This document shows, piece by piece, positions 18,492-27,329 of a stretch of DNA of 64,000 bases. A model generated the notes under the pieces. The model worked only from the letters and a program-made list of their open reading frames with translations, had not been told where the DNA came from and did not search any database. This DNA comes from [Clostridium] colinum (GTDB taxonomy: Bacteria; Bacillota; Clostridia; Lachnospirales; CAG-274): NCBI RefSeq assembly GCF_940677205.1, contig NZ_OW712331.1, positions 62,001-126,000 of the forward strand, read 5' to 3'. Position 1 is the first letter of the stretch. The number at the start of each line of letters is the position of its first letter. The position numbers and the translations under genes are program-made.

Positions 18492-18770
18492 ATGGAAAGA
18501 GATGAAGTTTTAAGTAATTTAACTGCATTAGATTTTATGGCAGTTGATATGGCGTTATATTTAGATACGCACCCATATGATAAAGAAGGTATAGCTATAT
18601 ATAATGAAATTTTAAAAGAAGCAGATAAGGTTCGTGCAATATATGAAGAAAAATTTGGTCCTTTATGCTCTTATCGTTCTATGTCTAATAAAGAAAAGTT
18701 TAAATGGACAGATAATCCTTGGCCTTGGCAAGATTGCTTTAACTATGATTTGAAAGGGGAGATTTGCTAA
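18492..18770 (+). CDS. cotJB: Spore coat protein CotJB
   Basis: A 92-residue protein. The family pattern is clear: LTALDFMAVDMALYLDTHPYD, then WPWQDCFNYDLKGEIC near the end (CotJB proteins characteristically finish with WPWxxxF-NYxLKGEIC-like sequence). It is a structural component of the inner spore coat and interacts with CotJC. Its stop TAA overlaps the ATG of cotJC (TAATG), showing translational coupling with the interrupted gene. Confidence 0.93.
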   Translation: MERDEVLSNLTALDFMAVDMALYLDTHPYDKEGIAIYNEILKEADKVRAIYEEKFGPLCSYRSMSNKEKFKWTDNPWPWQDCFNYDLKGEIC

Positions 18771-19144
18771 TGTGGATATATGAAAAAAAATTAGAATTTC
18801 CTGTAAAAATTAAAAATAAAAACCCACAATTGGGTAAACTTATTTTAACTCAATATGGTGGACCAAATGGTGAGTTAGGTGCAGCTATTCGTTATCTTAG
18901 TCAAAGATTTACAATGATAACACCAGAGGCTAAAGCTATATTAAATGACATAGGAACAGAAGAATTAGCACATTTAGAGATGATAGGTTCTATTGTTCAT
19001 CAACTTTCAGATGATATATCTATAGAAGAAATAAAACAAGCAGGATTAGGTGGATATTATGTAGATAATATTGTCATAATAAGACTTATTAGAAAGTATA
19101 TAATTAAAATACATAATTTATTTTACTGGAAATATTTTATATAA
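18770..19144 (+). pseudogene. cotJC: cotJC 5' part (98 codons) interrupted by the 14-kb element
   Basis: The ATG at 18770 follows AAAGGGGAG and gives the conserved CotJC N-terminus MWIYEKKLEFPVKIKNKNPQ. The family sequence continues through GELGAAIRYLSQRF, TEELAHLEMIGSIVHQL and AGLGGYYVD, ending at about 19065. The following 26 codons (to the stop at 19144) are unrelated to CotJC and belong to the element end. CotJC is a manganese-catalase-like ferritin fold protein of the inner spore coat. This part supplies helix 1 and the ExxH of helix 2 but lacks the last two helices, so it cannot build the di-metal site alone. The missing part is at 33140-33466. Type is given as pseudogene only in the sense of an interrupted gene; it is probably a functional exon-like half. 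Confidence 0.95.
19050..19087 (+). other. Left attachment junction (attL) of the cotJC intervening element
   Basis: The cotJC coding sequence ends at GTAGA (19061-19065); from 19066 the sequence is element. The shared core with the right junction is AGA (19063-19065), with GA the likely dinucleotide crossover. The element arm TAATATTGTCATAATAAGACTT (19066-19087, 22 bases) matches the reverse complement of the right arm at 13 of 22 positions. Confidence 0.8.
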
Positions 19145-19173
19145 AAATGTATAATTTTAAATTTATTTTTACA

Positions 19174-19202
19174 TTGACAAATCAATATGTAAAAGATATA
19201 AT
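19174..19202 (+). promoter_or_regulatory. Consensus sigma-A promoter of the SRP RNA gene
   Basis: TTGACA (19174-19179), 17-bp spacer, TATAAT (19197-19202): a perfect vegetative promoter about 25 bases before the RNA. Confidence 0.9.
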
Positions 19203-19228
19203 ATAGGTATTAATATGTTTTAAAGTTT

Positions 19229-19494
19229 CTCGTGCTAGTTGGGGAGGTAGCGGTGCCTTGTAACCTACAATCCGCTATAGTAGGAATGATGTTTATCTAA
19301 GGCTTTCATTTTTTAGGCCTGCCCTATAAAAGTGGTGTTGACGATTTAGTCTTACGCAATAAATGCTTGTGAACCGTGTCAGGTCTTGACAGAAGCAGCA
19401 CTAAGCAAGATTTTTTATGTGCCGTAAGGGTGCTGGATTTGAGCTAACTATATAGGTAACGCTAGGAAGTGTCTGTCGAAGGTAGATGCACGGG
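19229..19494 (+). ncRNA. ffs: Signal recognition particle RNA, large Firmicute type
   Basis: The Alu-domain sequence TGGGGAGGTAGCGGTGCC is almost identical to Bacillus scRNA. The ends pair (CGTGC near the 5' end with GCACG near the 3' end). The S-domain helix 8 motif is present as TGTCAGG...AGAAGCAGCA, followed by TGTGCCG and GAGCTAACT...GTAACGCT. The tetraloop of helix 8 reads TGAC rather than the usual GGAA. The RNA scaffolds Ffh for cotranslational membrane targeting and is normally essential. It lies inside the cotJC element, directly after attL. Ends are approximate. Confidence 0.95.
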
Positions 19495-19510
19495 ATTTAT
19501 ATATATATTG

Positions 19511-19530
19511 CCACTTATAGTGGTTTTTTT
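19511..19530 (+). terminator. Terminator of ffs
   Basis: CCACTTATAGTGG followed by seven T residues. Confidence 0.85.
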
Positions 19531-19612
19531 ATTGCTTATTTTACAAAAATAAATTAATAAATATATGTATATAGATAAAGTCTACAAATTATAAAAATAA
19601 AGAAATTAATCT

Positions 19613-19639
19613 AAGGTTGTAGACAAAGTCTACAACCTT
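19613..19639. terminator. GTAGAC/GTCTAC-type hairpin
   Basis: AAGGTTGTAGAC and GTCTACAACCTT form a perfect 12-bp stem with an AAA loop. This belongs to a recurring hairpin type also found at 46037, 60191 and 61336. It abuts one copy of the intergenic repeat. Confidence 0.7.
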
Positions 19640-19647
19640 TCAAAAAA

Positions 19648-19775
19648 AATAATTTTGTTATTTTTTTGAAGTACTGTATGAAAAAAGCTGATTTATTTAC
19701 ATAAGGGTTAAAGTCCCGTATTGTAATTAGAATTTTTATGTAAAGCATAAAAATAAAAAAGCTACCGCTATATAT
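19648..19775 (-). repeat. Copy B of a degenerate intergenic repeat
   Basis: Read on the minus strand this stretch contains TTTTTTATTTTTATGCTTTA, CATAAAAATTCTAATTACAA, GGGACTTTAACCCTTATG and AAATCAGCTTTTTTCATACA. Each matches the copy at 46118-46293 with few differences, but about 37 bases of the middle are missing. The surrounding 19531-20040 has no gene I can support. One further stem-loop is at 19873-19894 (AGCCT/AGGCT). A short open stretch at 19912-20040 has no start codon and may be a gene remnant. Confidence 0.75.
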
Positions 19776-20040
19776 TTGTTTATAGTTTGATTAATTTAAA
19801 ATATTTTAGATATTTTAGTATATAAATTTTATTACAAGGTGGAGTTTTTTATCTTGTGTAAAATATAAATTTAGCCTTTTTGCAAAAATAGGCTTTTTAT
19901 ATATTTTATAAGTTAATGCTGAAGATAAAATAAATAATAATCTTAAAAATTCATATGTACTTGAATATTTTTATAAAAAAATTGTAAGAAAATTAATTAA
20001 AAAATATAAAAATTGTTATAATTTTATTATTATGAAACAA

Positions 20041-20064
20041 GGGTATAGACAAAAATCTACACCC
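20041..20064 (-). terminator. Terminator of pdxS-pdxT
   Basis: GGGTATAGA / TCTACACCC with one mismatch forms a hairpin after pdxT. It resembles the GTAGAC hairpins elsewhere in the window. Confidence 0.65.
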
Positions 20065-20075
20065 TATAATAGTTA

Positions 20076-20651
20076 TTATTTATTTACGTTATTTTCTACC
20101 ATATTTATAAAATACTTATGTACTTCATAACAATCTGTAAGTTCTGGATGAAAAGCCGTTGCTAATTGATTATTTTCTCTAACTGCAACTATTTTATCAT
20201 CAACAACAGATAATATTTCTACATTTTCTCCTACTTTATCTATATAAGGAGCTCTAATAAACGTCATAGGAATATCTTTGCCATTAAATTTTTCTATTGT
20301 GTTAAAGCTACCTAATTGTCTACCATATGCATTTCTTTTTGCTACTATATCTAAAGTTGCTAAATGGATTCTATGGTCATTATCTATTTTTTTAGCCAAT
20401 AACAAAAGACCTGCACAAGTCCCAAAAACAGGAATATTGTTTTTTATTTTATTAACAAGAGGTTCAAAAATATCTAACTCTTTTAATAATTTACCCATAG
20501 TTGTACTTTCGCCACCAGGTAAAATTATACCATCAAAATCTTTTTCTATATCTTTTTTTTGTCTAATTTCAAAAGTTTCTATACCTAATTTATGGAGTAT
20601 GTTTATATGTTCTATAAAAGCTCCTTGTAAGCATAAAACACCTATTTTCAT
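20076..20651 (-). CDS. pdxT: Pyridoxal 5'-phosphate synthase glutaminase subunit PdxT
   Basis: A 191-residue class I glutaminase. The family N-terminus GVLCLQGAFIEHI is present. The oxyanion/substrate motif is LPGGESTTMGKLL, the nucleophile Cys is in FGTCAGLLLLA, and the His-Glu pair is in FHPELTD. It hydrolyses glutamine and channels ammonia to PdxS, making PLP de novo from ribose-5-phosphate and glyceraldehyde-3-phosphate. The ATG shares one base with the pdxS stop (TAATG), so the two are translationally coupled. It is cargo of the cotJC element. Confidence 0.96.
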   Translation of the reverse strand: MKIGVLCLQGAFIEHINILHKLGIETFEIRQKKDIEKDFDGIILPGGESTTMGKLLKELDIFEPLVNKIKNNIPVFGTCAGLLLLAKKIDNDHRIHLATLDIVAKRNAYGRQLGSFNTIEKFNGKDIPMTFIRAPYIDKVGENVEILSVVDDKIVAVRENNQLATAFHPELTDCYEVHKYFINMVENNVNK

Positions 20652-21523
20652 TATTTGCCTCTTTCTGCCATTAAAAGCTCTATTTCAGATTCGTTTATAC
20701 CAACCATAGCTTCACCTAAATCTTCTGATAATTCTGCTATTAGTTTGTAATCTTGATAGTTTGTAACGGCTTTTACTATTGCTGTTGCTCTTTTTACAGG
20801 GTCTCCAGATTTAAATATACCAGAGCCTACAAAAACACCTTCAGCACCTAAATTCATCATTAATGCAGCATCAGCTGGAGTTGCTATACCGCCTGCTGCA
20901 AAGTTTACAACTGGTAATTTTCCATTTTCATATACAGATAATAATAACTCATATGGAACACCTAATTTTTTAGCATTGTCAAAAAGTTCATCTTGTCTTA
21001 AAGATTGTATACGTCTTATCTCAGAGTTTATCATTCTCATATGTCTAACAGCTTGTACAATATCTCCAGTGCCTGGTTCGCCTTTTGTTCTTATCATAGA
21101 AGCTCCTTCGGCAATTCTTCTAAGTGCTTCGCCTAAGTCTTTAGCTCCACATACAAAAGGTACTTTATATTTAGTTTTATCTATATGATAACAATCATCT
21201 GCCGGAGTTAAAACTTCACTTTCATCTATATAGTCTATTTCTATTGCTTCTAATAAAGATGCTTCTACAAAATGACCTATTCTAACTTTTGCCATAACAG
21301 GTATTGTAACCGCTTGTTGAATTTCTTTTATCATTTTAGGGTCGCTCATTCTAGCCACACCACCACAAGCTCTAATATCTGCTGGTATTTTTTCAAGAGC
21401 CATAACAGCACAAGCTCCAGCTTCTTCTGCTATTTTTGCTTGTTCTTTAGTTGTTACGTCCATTATAACGCCACCTTTTAACATTTGAGCAAGCTCGCAG
21501 TTTAATTTATATCTGCCATTCAT
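20651..21523 (-). CDS. pdxS: Pyridoxal 5'-phosphate synthase lyase subunit PdxS
   Basis: A 290-residue TIM-barrel synthase, the usual length. Conserved blocks are [34 protein letters not shown] with a catalytic lysine, [16 protein letters not shown] with the second lysine region, [19 protein letters not shown] and [16 protein letters not shown]. Forms a 12+12 complex with PdxT. A housekeeping cofactor pathway located inside the cotJC element. pdxS heads the two-gene transcript, which runs opposite to ffs. Confidence 0.97.
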   Translation of the reverse strand: MNGRYKLNCELAQMLKGGVIMDVTTKEQAKIAEEAGACAVMALEKIPADIRACGGVARMSDPKMIKEIQQAVTIPVMAKVRIGHFVEASLLEAIEIDYIDESEVLTPADDCYHIDKTKYKVPFVCGAKDLGEALRRIAEGASMIRTKGEPGTGDIVQAVRHMRMINSEIRRIQSLRQDELFDNAKKLGVPYELLLSVYENGKLPVVNFAAGGIATPADAALMMNLGAEGVFVGSGIFKSGDPVKRATAIVKAVTNYQDYKLIAELSEDLGEAMVGINESEIELLMAERGK

Positions 21524-21629
21524 AGTTAATCTCCTTTTCTAAAATGTATTTAATTTTATTTTATTATAAACTTAATTATAGCTATTTTCAATAATTATTT
21601 GTAAAAAGTTATAATCAATTTAAAATACA

Positions 21630-21656
21630 AAAACACGGATATTAATCCGTGTTTTT
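21630..21656 (-). terminator. Terminator of cheV
   Basis: AAAACACGGAT / ATCCGTGTTTT stem with T-rich flanks directly after the cheV stop. Confidence 0.85.
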
Positions 21657-21659
21657 ATA

Positions 21660-22574
21660 TTATAATATATATTTATCTATTAAATTTACAAGATTAGCAA
21701 TTTCAGGTTTTGTTATTTGCGCAGTTGCTCCTAATCTTTCACCTTTAATTTTCATTTCATCATTTATAAGTGAAGAGAAAATAATAACTGGTATGTGTTT
21801 AAGTTCTTCATCATCTCTAATAAATTTTAAAAGACGATGACCGTCCATTTTTGGCATTTCTATATCAGTAACTATACAAGCAACTTTATCTTCAATAGGA
21901 CCTGGCTGTTTTTTATATTCTTGTAAAGTATCCCAAGCGTGTTTACCATCTGTGCACATAGTTGTGTTTGTATATTGAGATTTGTGTAAACATTCTATTA
22001 AAAGTTTTTCTAACAGAGGAGAGTCTTCTGCTAAAAGGATAGGTTTTGTAGAATTATTACGTTCACCAAGTCTATCAATATCCGATACTTGTATACTTTT
22101 ATCTGGACTAATGTCTGCAAGTATTTTTTCAAAGTCAAGAATAGTTATAAGTTTATCTTTAATTCTAGCAATACCTGTTGCAAGACCTTCTTCACCACTA
22201 TATATAGTAGTATCTGGTTTTTCAATATGTTCCCAAGATATACGATGAATTTCTTCTACGGTGTGTACGTGGAAAGCAGTGTATACATTATTAAATATAG
22301 TTATTATAAAAATATCTCTACTTGGGTCTTCTGTGGCTGGTAACCCCATATATGTTGCCAAATCTATAACAGTCATTATTTCTTCTCTAGGTTTAAAAAC
22401 ACCTTCTACAAAAGGGCTAGAATTAGGCATAGGAGTAGCCTCTGTATATTTCATAATTTCTAATATTTTTGCAACATTTATACCAAAATGTCTACCTGCA
22501 ATAGTAAACTCCATAAGCTCCAGCTCATTAGTTCCACTTTCTAAAAGAATTTTTGGCTTTAATATATCATTCAA
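21660..22574 (-). CDS. cheV: Chemotaxis coupling protein CheV (CheW domain plus receiver)
   Basis: A 304-residue fusion of a CheW-like domain (about 10-160) and a response-regulator receiver (about 180-304). In the receiver the acidic pair is in LLAEDSPLLEKLL, the phospho-Asp in CIVTDIEMPKMDGHRLL, and the C-terminal KPEIANL lysine replaces the usual KP. CheV couples chemoreceptors to CheA and tunes adaptation. The open frame extends to 22631, but AGGGGGA sits seven bases before a TTG at 22572-22574. That start leads into ILLESGTNELELMEF, the usual CheV N-terminus. No other chemotaxis gene is adjacent. It lies in the element. Confidence 0.9.
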   Translation of the reverse strand: MNDILKPKILLESGTNELELMEFTIAGRHFGINVAKILEIMKYTEATPMPNSSPFVEGVFKPREEIMTVIDLATYMGLPATEDPSRDIFIITIFNNVYTAFHVHTVEEIHRISWEHIEKPDTTIYSGEEGLATGIARIKDKLITILDFEKILADISPDKSIQVSDIDRLGERNNSTKPILLAEDSPLLEKLLIECLHKSQYTNTTMCTDGKHAWDTLQEYKKQPGPIEDKVACIVTDIEMPKMDGHRLLKFIRDDEELKHIPVIIFSSLINDEMKIKGERLGATAQITKPEIANLVNLIDKYIL

Positions 22575-22802
22575 ATCAAAATCCCCCTTAAATATATTTT
22601 TATAAGTATTATTTATTAAGTTTAACAACACTAATAATGGACAAAATAACTATATAATTATAGTTACTTATTATTATAACATTTTAATTAAATAAATCAA
22701 ACAAAATTTTAAAAAATTTTAAAACTTTTTTAAAGCTAGTTGAATAATATGCATTTTTATGATAAAGTTTTTATATAAAATACTTAGGAGGATACATTTT
22801 AA

Positions 22803-24629
22803 ATGTGTGGATTTACTGGATTTACTGGAAATTTAGCTAACAAAGAAGAAGTAATAGAAAAAATGATGAATAAAATAATACATAGAGGACCAGATAGTAG
22901 TGGTATACATTGTGATGAAAATGTTACTCTTGGATTTAGACGCCTTAGCATTATAGGATTAGAAAATGGTTCGCAACCTATGTATAACGAAGATGGGAGC
23001 ATCGTTATTGTATTTAACGGTGAAATATATAATTATGAGACAATAAAAAAAGAACTTTTAGAAAAAGGTCATATTTTTAAAAGTGAGGCAGACACAGAAG
23101 TTTTAGTGCATTTATACGAAGAAAAAGGTATGGATATGCTAAAAGATATAAGAGGTATGTTTGCTTTTGTTATATATGATATGAATAAAAAAGAGCTTTA
23201 TGCAGTTAGAGACTTTTTTGGTATTAAACCTTTTTATTATTCCCATATAAATGGTAACTTTATTTTTGGGTCTGAAATAAAAAGTTTTTTAGAATATCCA
23301 GAGTTTAAAAAAGAAGTAAACTTAGTTGCTTTAGAAAATTATCTTTCTTTTCAATATTCTGTTTTGGAAGAAACATTTTTTAAAGGTGTGTTTAAGCTTA
23401 TGCCAGGTCATTATTTAAAATATAAAGACGGCAATATAGATATAACAAGATATTTTGAGCCTATGTTTGAACCAGAACAAATGAAATTACAAGATGCTAT
23501 AAAAGATGTGGATATATCTTTACAAGAGTCTATTAAAATTCACAAAGTAAGTGATGTTGAAGTTGGTTCATTTTTATCTAGCGGGGTAGATTCTAGCTAT
23601 GTAGCTGCTACATTTAAAGGAGATAAAACTTTTACTGTTGGATTTGACTATGATAACTACAATGAGATAAGCTATGCTAAAGATTTATCTGAAAAAATAG
23701 GTATAGAAAACTTTAATAAAACTATAACAAAAGAAGAATATTGGGACACTATATCTAAAGTTCAATACCATATGGACGAGCCTTTAGCAGACCCTTCGGC
23801 AATTGCTTTATATTTTGTGTCTAACTTAGCTAGTAAGCACGTTAAGGTAGCTTTATCTGGAGAGGGGGCAGACGAGTTTTTTGGAGGATATAATATATAT
23901 AAAGAGCCTTTTGATATTTCCTTTATAACAATACTATCAAAACCTATAAGAAAAGCCCTTGCTAATATTGTTAAAATAATACCTTTTTCGTTTAAAGGCA
24001 AAAACCTATTTATAAGAGCTTCAAAAGATGTTGAAGAAAGATTTATAGGAAATGCAAATATGTTTTCAAAGGAAGAAAGAGAAAGTATATTAAAAAATCC
24101 TACGGGTAAATATAACCCTATGGATATTACTAAGCCTTTATATGATAAAGTTAAACATTTAGATGATGCTACTAAAATGCAATATATAGACTTAAATCTT
24201 TGGCTTGTAGGAGACATCCTTTTAAAAGCCGATAAAATGAGTATGGCAAATTCTCTTGAGGTTAGAGTACCATTTTTAGATAAAGAAGTATTTAAAACTG
24301 CTAGCAAAATACCGTCAGATTATCGTGTTAATAAGCAAGCAACAAAATATATTTTTAGAATGGCTTCTAAAGCGTATTTACCAGAGACAGTTTCTATTAA
24401 GAAAAAACTTGGATTTCCTGTTCCTATTAGAGTTTGGCTTAAAGAAGATAAGTTTTATAATATTGTAAAAGAAGCCTTTTGTTCAGAAGCTTCTAAAAAA
24501 TATTTTAATACAGACAAAATAATGAGTTATCTTGACAACCATAAACAAGGTAAAGGAGATTTTAGCCGTAAAATATGGACAATATATATGTTTTTAGTTT
24601 GGCATAAACAATTTTTTGAGGAGGCATAG
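22803..24629 (+). CDS. asnB: Asparagine synthase (glutamine-hydrolysing)
   Basis: A 608-residue AsnB-type enzyme. Cys2 is the Ntn-glutaminase nucleophile (MCGFTGFTGN), followed by the substrate motifs RGPDSSG and VFNGEIYNY. The synthetase half has the ATP pyrophosphatase loop SFLSSGVDSSYVAATF, ALSGEGADEFFGGYN and KADKMSMANSLEVRVPFLD. It makes asparagine from aspartate, glutamine and ATP. ATG behind AGGAGGATA. A HIT-protein gene follows after only 3 bp. Paralogues act in envelope modification in some Firmicutes, so the exact substrate is not certain. Located in the cotJC element. Confidence 0.92.
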   Translation: MCGFTGFTGNLANKEEVIEKMMNKIIHRGPDSSGIHCDENVTLGFRRLSIIGLENGSQPMYNEDGSIVIVFNGEIYNYETIKKELLEKGHIFKSEADTEVLVHLYEEKGMDMLKDIRGMFAFVIYDMNKKELYAVRDFFGIKPFYYSHINGNFIFGSEIKSFLEYPEFKKEVNLVALENYLSFQYSVLEETFFKGVFKLMPGHYLKYKDGNIDITRYFEPMFEPEQMKLQDAIKDVDISLQESIKIHKVSDVEVGSFLSSGVDSSYVAATFKGDKTFTVGFDYDNYNEISYAKDLSEKIGIENFNKTITKEEYWDTISKVQYHMDEPLADPSAIALYFVSNLASKHVKVALSGEGADEFFGGYNIYKEPFDISFITILSKPIRKALANIVKIIPFSFKGKNLFIRASKDVEERFIGNANMFSKEERESILKNPTGKYNPMDITKPLYDKVKHLDDATKMQYIDLNLWLVGDILLKADKMSMANSLEVRVPFLDKEVFKTASKIPSDYRVNKQATKYIFRMASKAYLPETVSIKKKLGFPVPIRVWLKEDKFYNIVKEAFCSEASKKYFNTDKIMSYLDNHKQGKGDFSRKIWTIYMFLVWHKQFFEEA

Positions 24630-24632
24630 AAA

Positions 24633-25043
24633 ATGGAATGTATTTTTTGTAAAATTATAAATGGAGATATACCTTGTAACAAAGTTTTTGAAAATGATAA
24701 TTTTATAGCTATATTAGATGCGTTTCCAGCTAATGAGGGACATACACTTATTATACCTAAAAAACATTATAAAGATATTTTTGAAATAGATGAAGATATG
24801 TTAAAAGAAGGCTATGCTATTTCAAGGAAAATAGCTAATGGTATAAAAAAGGCTTTAAATATAGAAAATATAAATATATTACAAAATAATGGTGCTTTAG
24901 CAGGGCAAACGGTTAATCATTTTCATATACACGTTATACCACGAATAGAAAATGATGATGTAGTTATAAAGTCTAAAGCTATAAATATTGATAATGAAAA
25001 AATAGAAAAAATAGTTGATAGTATAAAAAATAATATAAAATAA
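24633..25043 (+). CDS. HIT family protein (Hint-like nucleotide phosphoramidase)
   Basis: A 136-residue histidine-triad protein. The N-terminal CIFCKIINGDIPCNKVFEND includes two Cys that may bind zinc, and the catalytic triad motif is VNHFHIHVIPR. Hint proteins hydrolyse purine nucleoside phosphoramidates or aminoacyl-adenylates. It forms a two-gene unit with asnB, which produces AMP, although no functional link is established. Confidence 0.94.
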   Translation: MECIFCKIINGDIPCNKVFENDNFIAILDAFPANEGHTLIIPKKHYKDIFEIDEDMLKEGYAISRKIANGIKKALNIENINILQNNGALAGQTVNHFHIHVIPRIENDDVVIKSKAINIDNEKIEKIVDSIKNNIK

Positions 25044-25080
25044 GTTAAGAAAGTAAAATTTATAGAAAAAATTAATATAT

Positions 25081-25121
25081 AAAAAAGCTAAGTTTAATAT
25101 ATACAAAAACTTAGCTTTTTT
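25081..25121 (+). terminator. Terminator of the asnB-HIT unit
   Basis: AAAAAAGCTAAGTTT / AAACTTAGCTTTTTT stem-loop with T run. Confidence 0.9.
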
Positions 25122-25146
25122 ATATATTAATTTTTTGAGATAATTT

Positions 25147-25190
25147 TATAATTTCTAGGTTGTATATTTTTCTACAACCTAGAAATTATA
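25147..25190 (-). terminator. Terminator of the CPBP/AI-2E minus-strand genes
   Basis: Long stem ATAATTTCTAGGTTGTA / TACAACCTAGAAATTAT, loop of eight bases, just after the CPBP stop. Confidence 0.85.
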
Positions 25191-25196
25191 AATCTT

Positions 25197-26135
25197 TTAT
25201 TGCCTAATAATACTTTTAAATGCCATAAATAAGATAAAAATTATTATGTTTACAAAGAAAAATGCTGTGAATATTTTTGGCTTATCTTGACTATTTTTTA
25301 TTGAAATATTTTCATTTTTTAATTCTTTTATTTCTTCTTTATTGACTTTTATAAATAAAAATATAGAAATTAAAAGAAATGGTAGTGATAGTAAAAACAT
25401 TACAAAAAATGGTAGAATATCAATAGCAGTAGTTTGTTTAGATAGTTCATTTAATACTGTATCAGGTGATTTCTTTGCTAAAGAGTAAAGACTTATTACT
25501 GAGGTAGAATTAATTAAAAAATGCATTAACATACTAGAATATAAAGATTTTGTTACTCTTACTAAATAAGTAAAAAATATACCTAATATTATTGCAAAAA
25601 ATAGCTGAGTAAATGTTAAGTGCATAATACCAAAGTAAAAGCTAGATATTAACGCGCCTGTTAATAAACTATTTTTTTTATAACCACTTAATATAACACC
25701 TCTAAATGCTAATTCTTCTGTTATGGCAGGTATTATTGCCGTAGAAAAAAGAGATTTAAATAGACCTAAGTTAGAAGAGTCATATAAGCTATCAACAATT
25801 TCATTTTTAAAAAATAAATCTGTAATAGCACTTATTAAATTAGCTAAGGGCATTATTGAAAAGCTCATAATTATTGTTATAAAAATATTTTTTAGGCTTA
25901 GAGGTTTTAAAGGAATAGCTTCTTTAATGTTAATCTTTTTAAAAACTACATATAATATTATAGGCAGTATAAAGCAAATAATAGAATATGTAGATTGTAA
26001 TAGCCAAAAATTTTCAGGTTTTAACATAAAAGGCATTATTTCACTAAATAAATTAATTAATAAAATATTGCCAATTAATATAGTAAATATCATTATTATG
26101 AACATAAAAAAGTTAGCGTTTTTGGGAGAATTCAT
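25197..26135 (-). CDS. CPBP (CAAX/ABI) family intramembrane protease, copy 1
   Basis: A 312-residue membrane protein with about eight hydrophobic segments. The three CPBP motifs are in order: EELAFRG (E-E-x3-R), FGIMH (F-x3-H) and HFLIN (H-x3-N). These form the glutamate/histidine site of Rce1-type intramembrane peptidases, which in Firmicutes process or resist bacteriocin-like peptides, although most are uncharacterised. The C-terminus ends in a conserved SQDKPKIFTAFFFVNIIIF helix shared with copies 2 and 3. It begins 2 bp after the AI-2E gene. Part of a local triplication; the most divergent of the three. Confidence 0.9.
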   Translation of the reverse strand: MNSPKNANFFMFIIMIFTILIGNILLINLFSEIMPFMLKPENFWLLQSTYSIICFILPIILYVVFKKINIKEAIPLKPLSLKNIFITIIMSFSIMPLANLISAITDLFFKNEIVDSLYDSSNLGLFKSLFSTAIIPAITEELAFRGVILSGYKKNSLLTGALISSFYFGIMHLTFTQLFFAIILGIFFTYLVRVTKSLYSSMLMHFLINSTSVISLYSLAKKSPDTVLNELSKQTTAIDILPFFVMFLLSLPFLLISIFLFIKVNKEEIKELKNENISIKNSQDKPKIFTAFFFVNIIIFILFMAFKSIIRQ

Positions 26136-26137
26136 AC

Positions 26138-27292
26138 TTACACCTCCATATTTTTTTCATATTTTTTATCTATAAAACGGTTAAATGTAGAAAAGATAAC
26201 AGCAAATATCGGAACACCAAAAAACATACCAGCAGGGCCAAAAAGAGCTCCACCTACAATTATAGAGAAGATAATACCAATAGGCTTAATGCCTATAGAA
26301 TCTCCTAATATTTTAGGTCCTAATATATTACCATCAAATTGTTGTAATAAAAGTATAAAGATAGATATCCAAATACTTTTTAAAGGATTTGTTATATCAA
26401 ACATTAATGTTATAAATACAACAGGAATACCACCTATAAATGGACCAAAAAATGGTATCATATTTGTTATACCTATTATTATGCTTAAAAGCATTGCAAA
26501 AGGTGCCTTTAATAACGTTGCTCCTACAAAAAATATTATACCTATTATTGTAGAATCAATCATTTTTCCAACGAAAAACTTTTCAAAAGTATAGTTAGCT
26601 TCTTTAAAAAATTGTATTAAGCTATAAGATACTTTTTTAGGGAAAATAGCATAAACTATTTTTTTACTTTTTTCTCCTATTTCTTCTTTATCAAATAAAA
26701 TATAAATAGATATAACAATACCTAATATTACATTTAAAAGAACAGATGCTATATTAATAGTGCTTGATAATATTCTTTTTAAGTAAGTAGGTACTTGGTC
26801 TATAAAACCTCTTAAAAATCCTTCTATATAGTTAGAAATACTATCTATTATACCTTCATTTATAGGTACATTTTGTTTCAACATTTTATCAAAAGCATTT
26901 ATATCAAATGTTTTAAAATATTCACTTACATCTATTATGCTTTTTTGTATTTCTGGTATAAGATAGCTAATAAGCCAAATTAAGAAACTAAATAATAAAG
27001 CATATGTAGTTGTTATAGATAATCCTCTTTTTAGTCTTTTTCTAGTATTTAAATATGTTATTTTAGAAAAAAACTTTGCTTCTAAAAATTTTAAGCTAGA
27101 GTTTAAAACATATGCTATACCTATACCATATATAAAAGGCGATAAAATATGTTTTGCATTTTTTATTGCTAAAGATACATCTAGATTAGATGATGAACGA
27201 TAAAAAATTATAGTGATTACAGCTACAAAAATTAAACATAATCCTAGTTTAAAGTATTTTTTATTTTTTTTTATAAAACTTTGAGAGTTTAT
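26138..27292 (-). CDS. AI-2E family transporter with apparent AUA start codon
   Basis: The obvious ATG-initiated reading frame (26884) lacks a ribosome binding site and would miss the first 136 residues. The same frame is open without interruption back to 27292, and this added part has the family's N-terminal membrane segments (LGLCLIFVAVITIIF, FIYGIGIAYVLNSSLKFLE). In the extension there is no ATG, GTG or TTG. A perfect AGGAGG at 27298-27303 precedes ATA (27290-27292) by seven bases. The full-length protein would be 384 residues, normal for the family. Motifs at the C-terminus include GGIPVVFITLMFDITNPLK and the LGPKILGDSIGIKPIGIIFSI block. Function: probable small-molecule or ion exporter; substrate unknown. 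Confidence 0.8.
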   Translation of the reverse strand: MNSQSFIKKNKKYFKLGLCLIFVAVITIIFYRSSSNLDVSLAIKNAKHILSPFIYGIGIAYVLNSSLKFLEAKFFSKITYLNTRKRLKRGLSITTTYALLFSFLIWLISYLIPEIQKSIIDVSEYFKTFDINAFDKMLKQNVPINEGIIDSISNYIEGFLRGFIDQVPTYLKRILSSTINIASVLLNVILGIVISIYILFDKEEIGEKSKKIVYAIFPKKVSYSLIQFFKEANYTFEKFFVGKMIDSTIIGIIFFVGATLLKAPFAMLLSIIIGITNMIPFFGPFIGGIPVVFITLMFDITNPLKSIWISIFILLLQQFDGNILGPKILGDSIGIKPIGIIFSIIVGGALFGPAGMFFGVPIFAVIFSTFNRFIDKKYEKNMEV

Positions 27293-27329
27293 AAAAGCAC
27301 CTCCTTAAAATTTTTGTGTATTATACACA

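Noticed and set aside
19081-19085. Second AGA (19,082-19,084) as the left core
   Set aside because: Its phase relative to the right half is wrong by one base.
19912-20040. Open stretch encoding NSYVLEYFYKKIVRKLIKKY-like sequence
   Set aside because: No start codon or RBS; too short to assign. Possibly a gene remnant but not supported as a gene.
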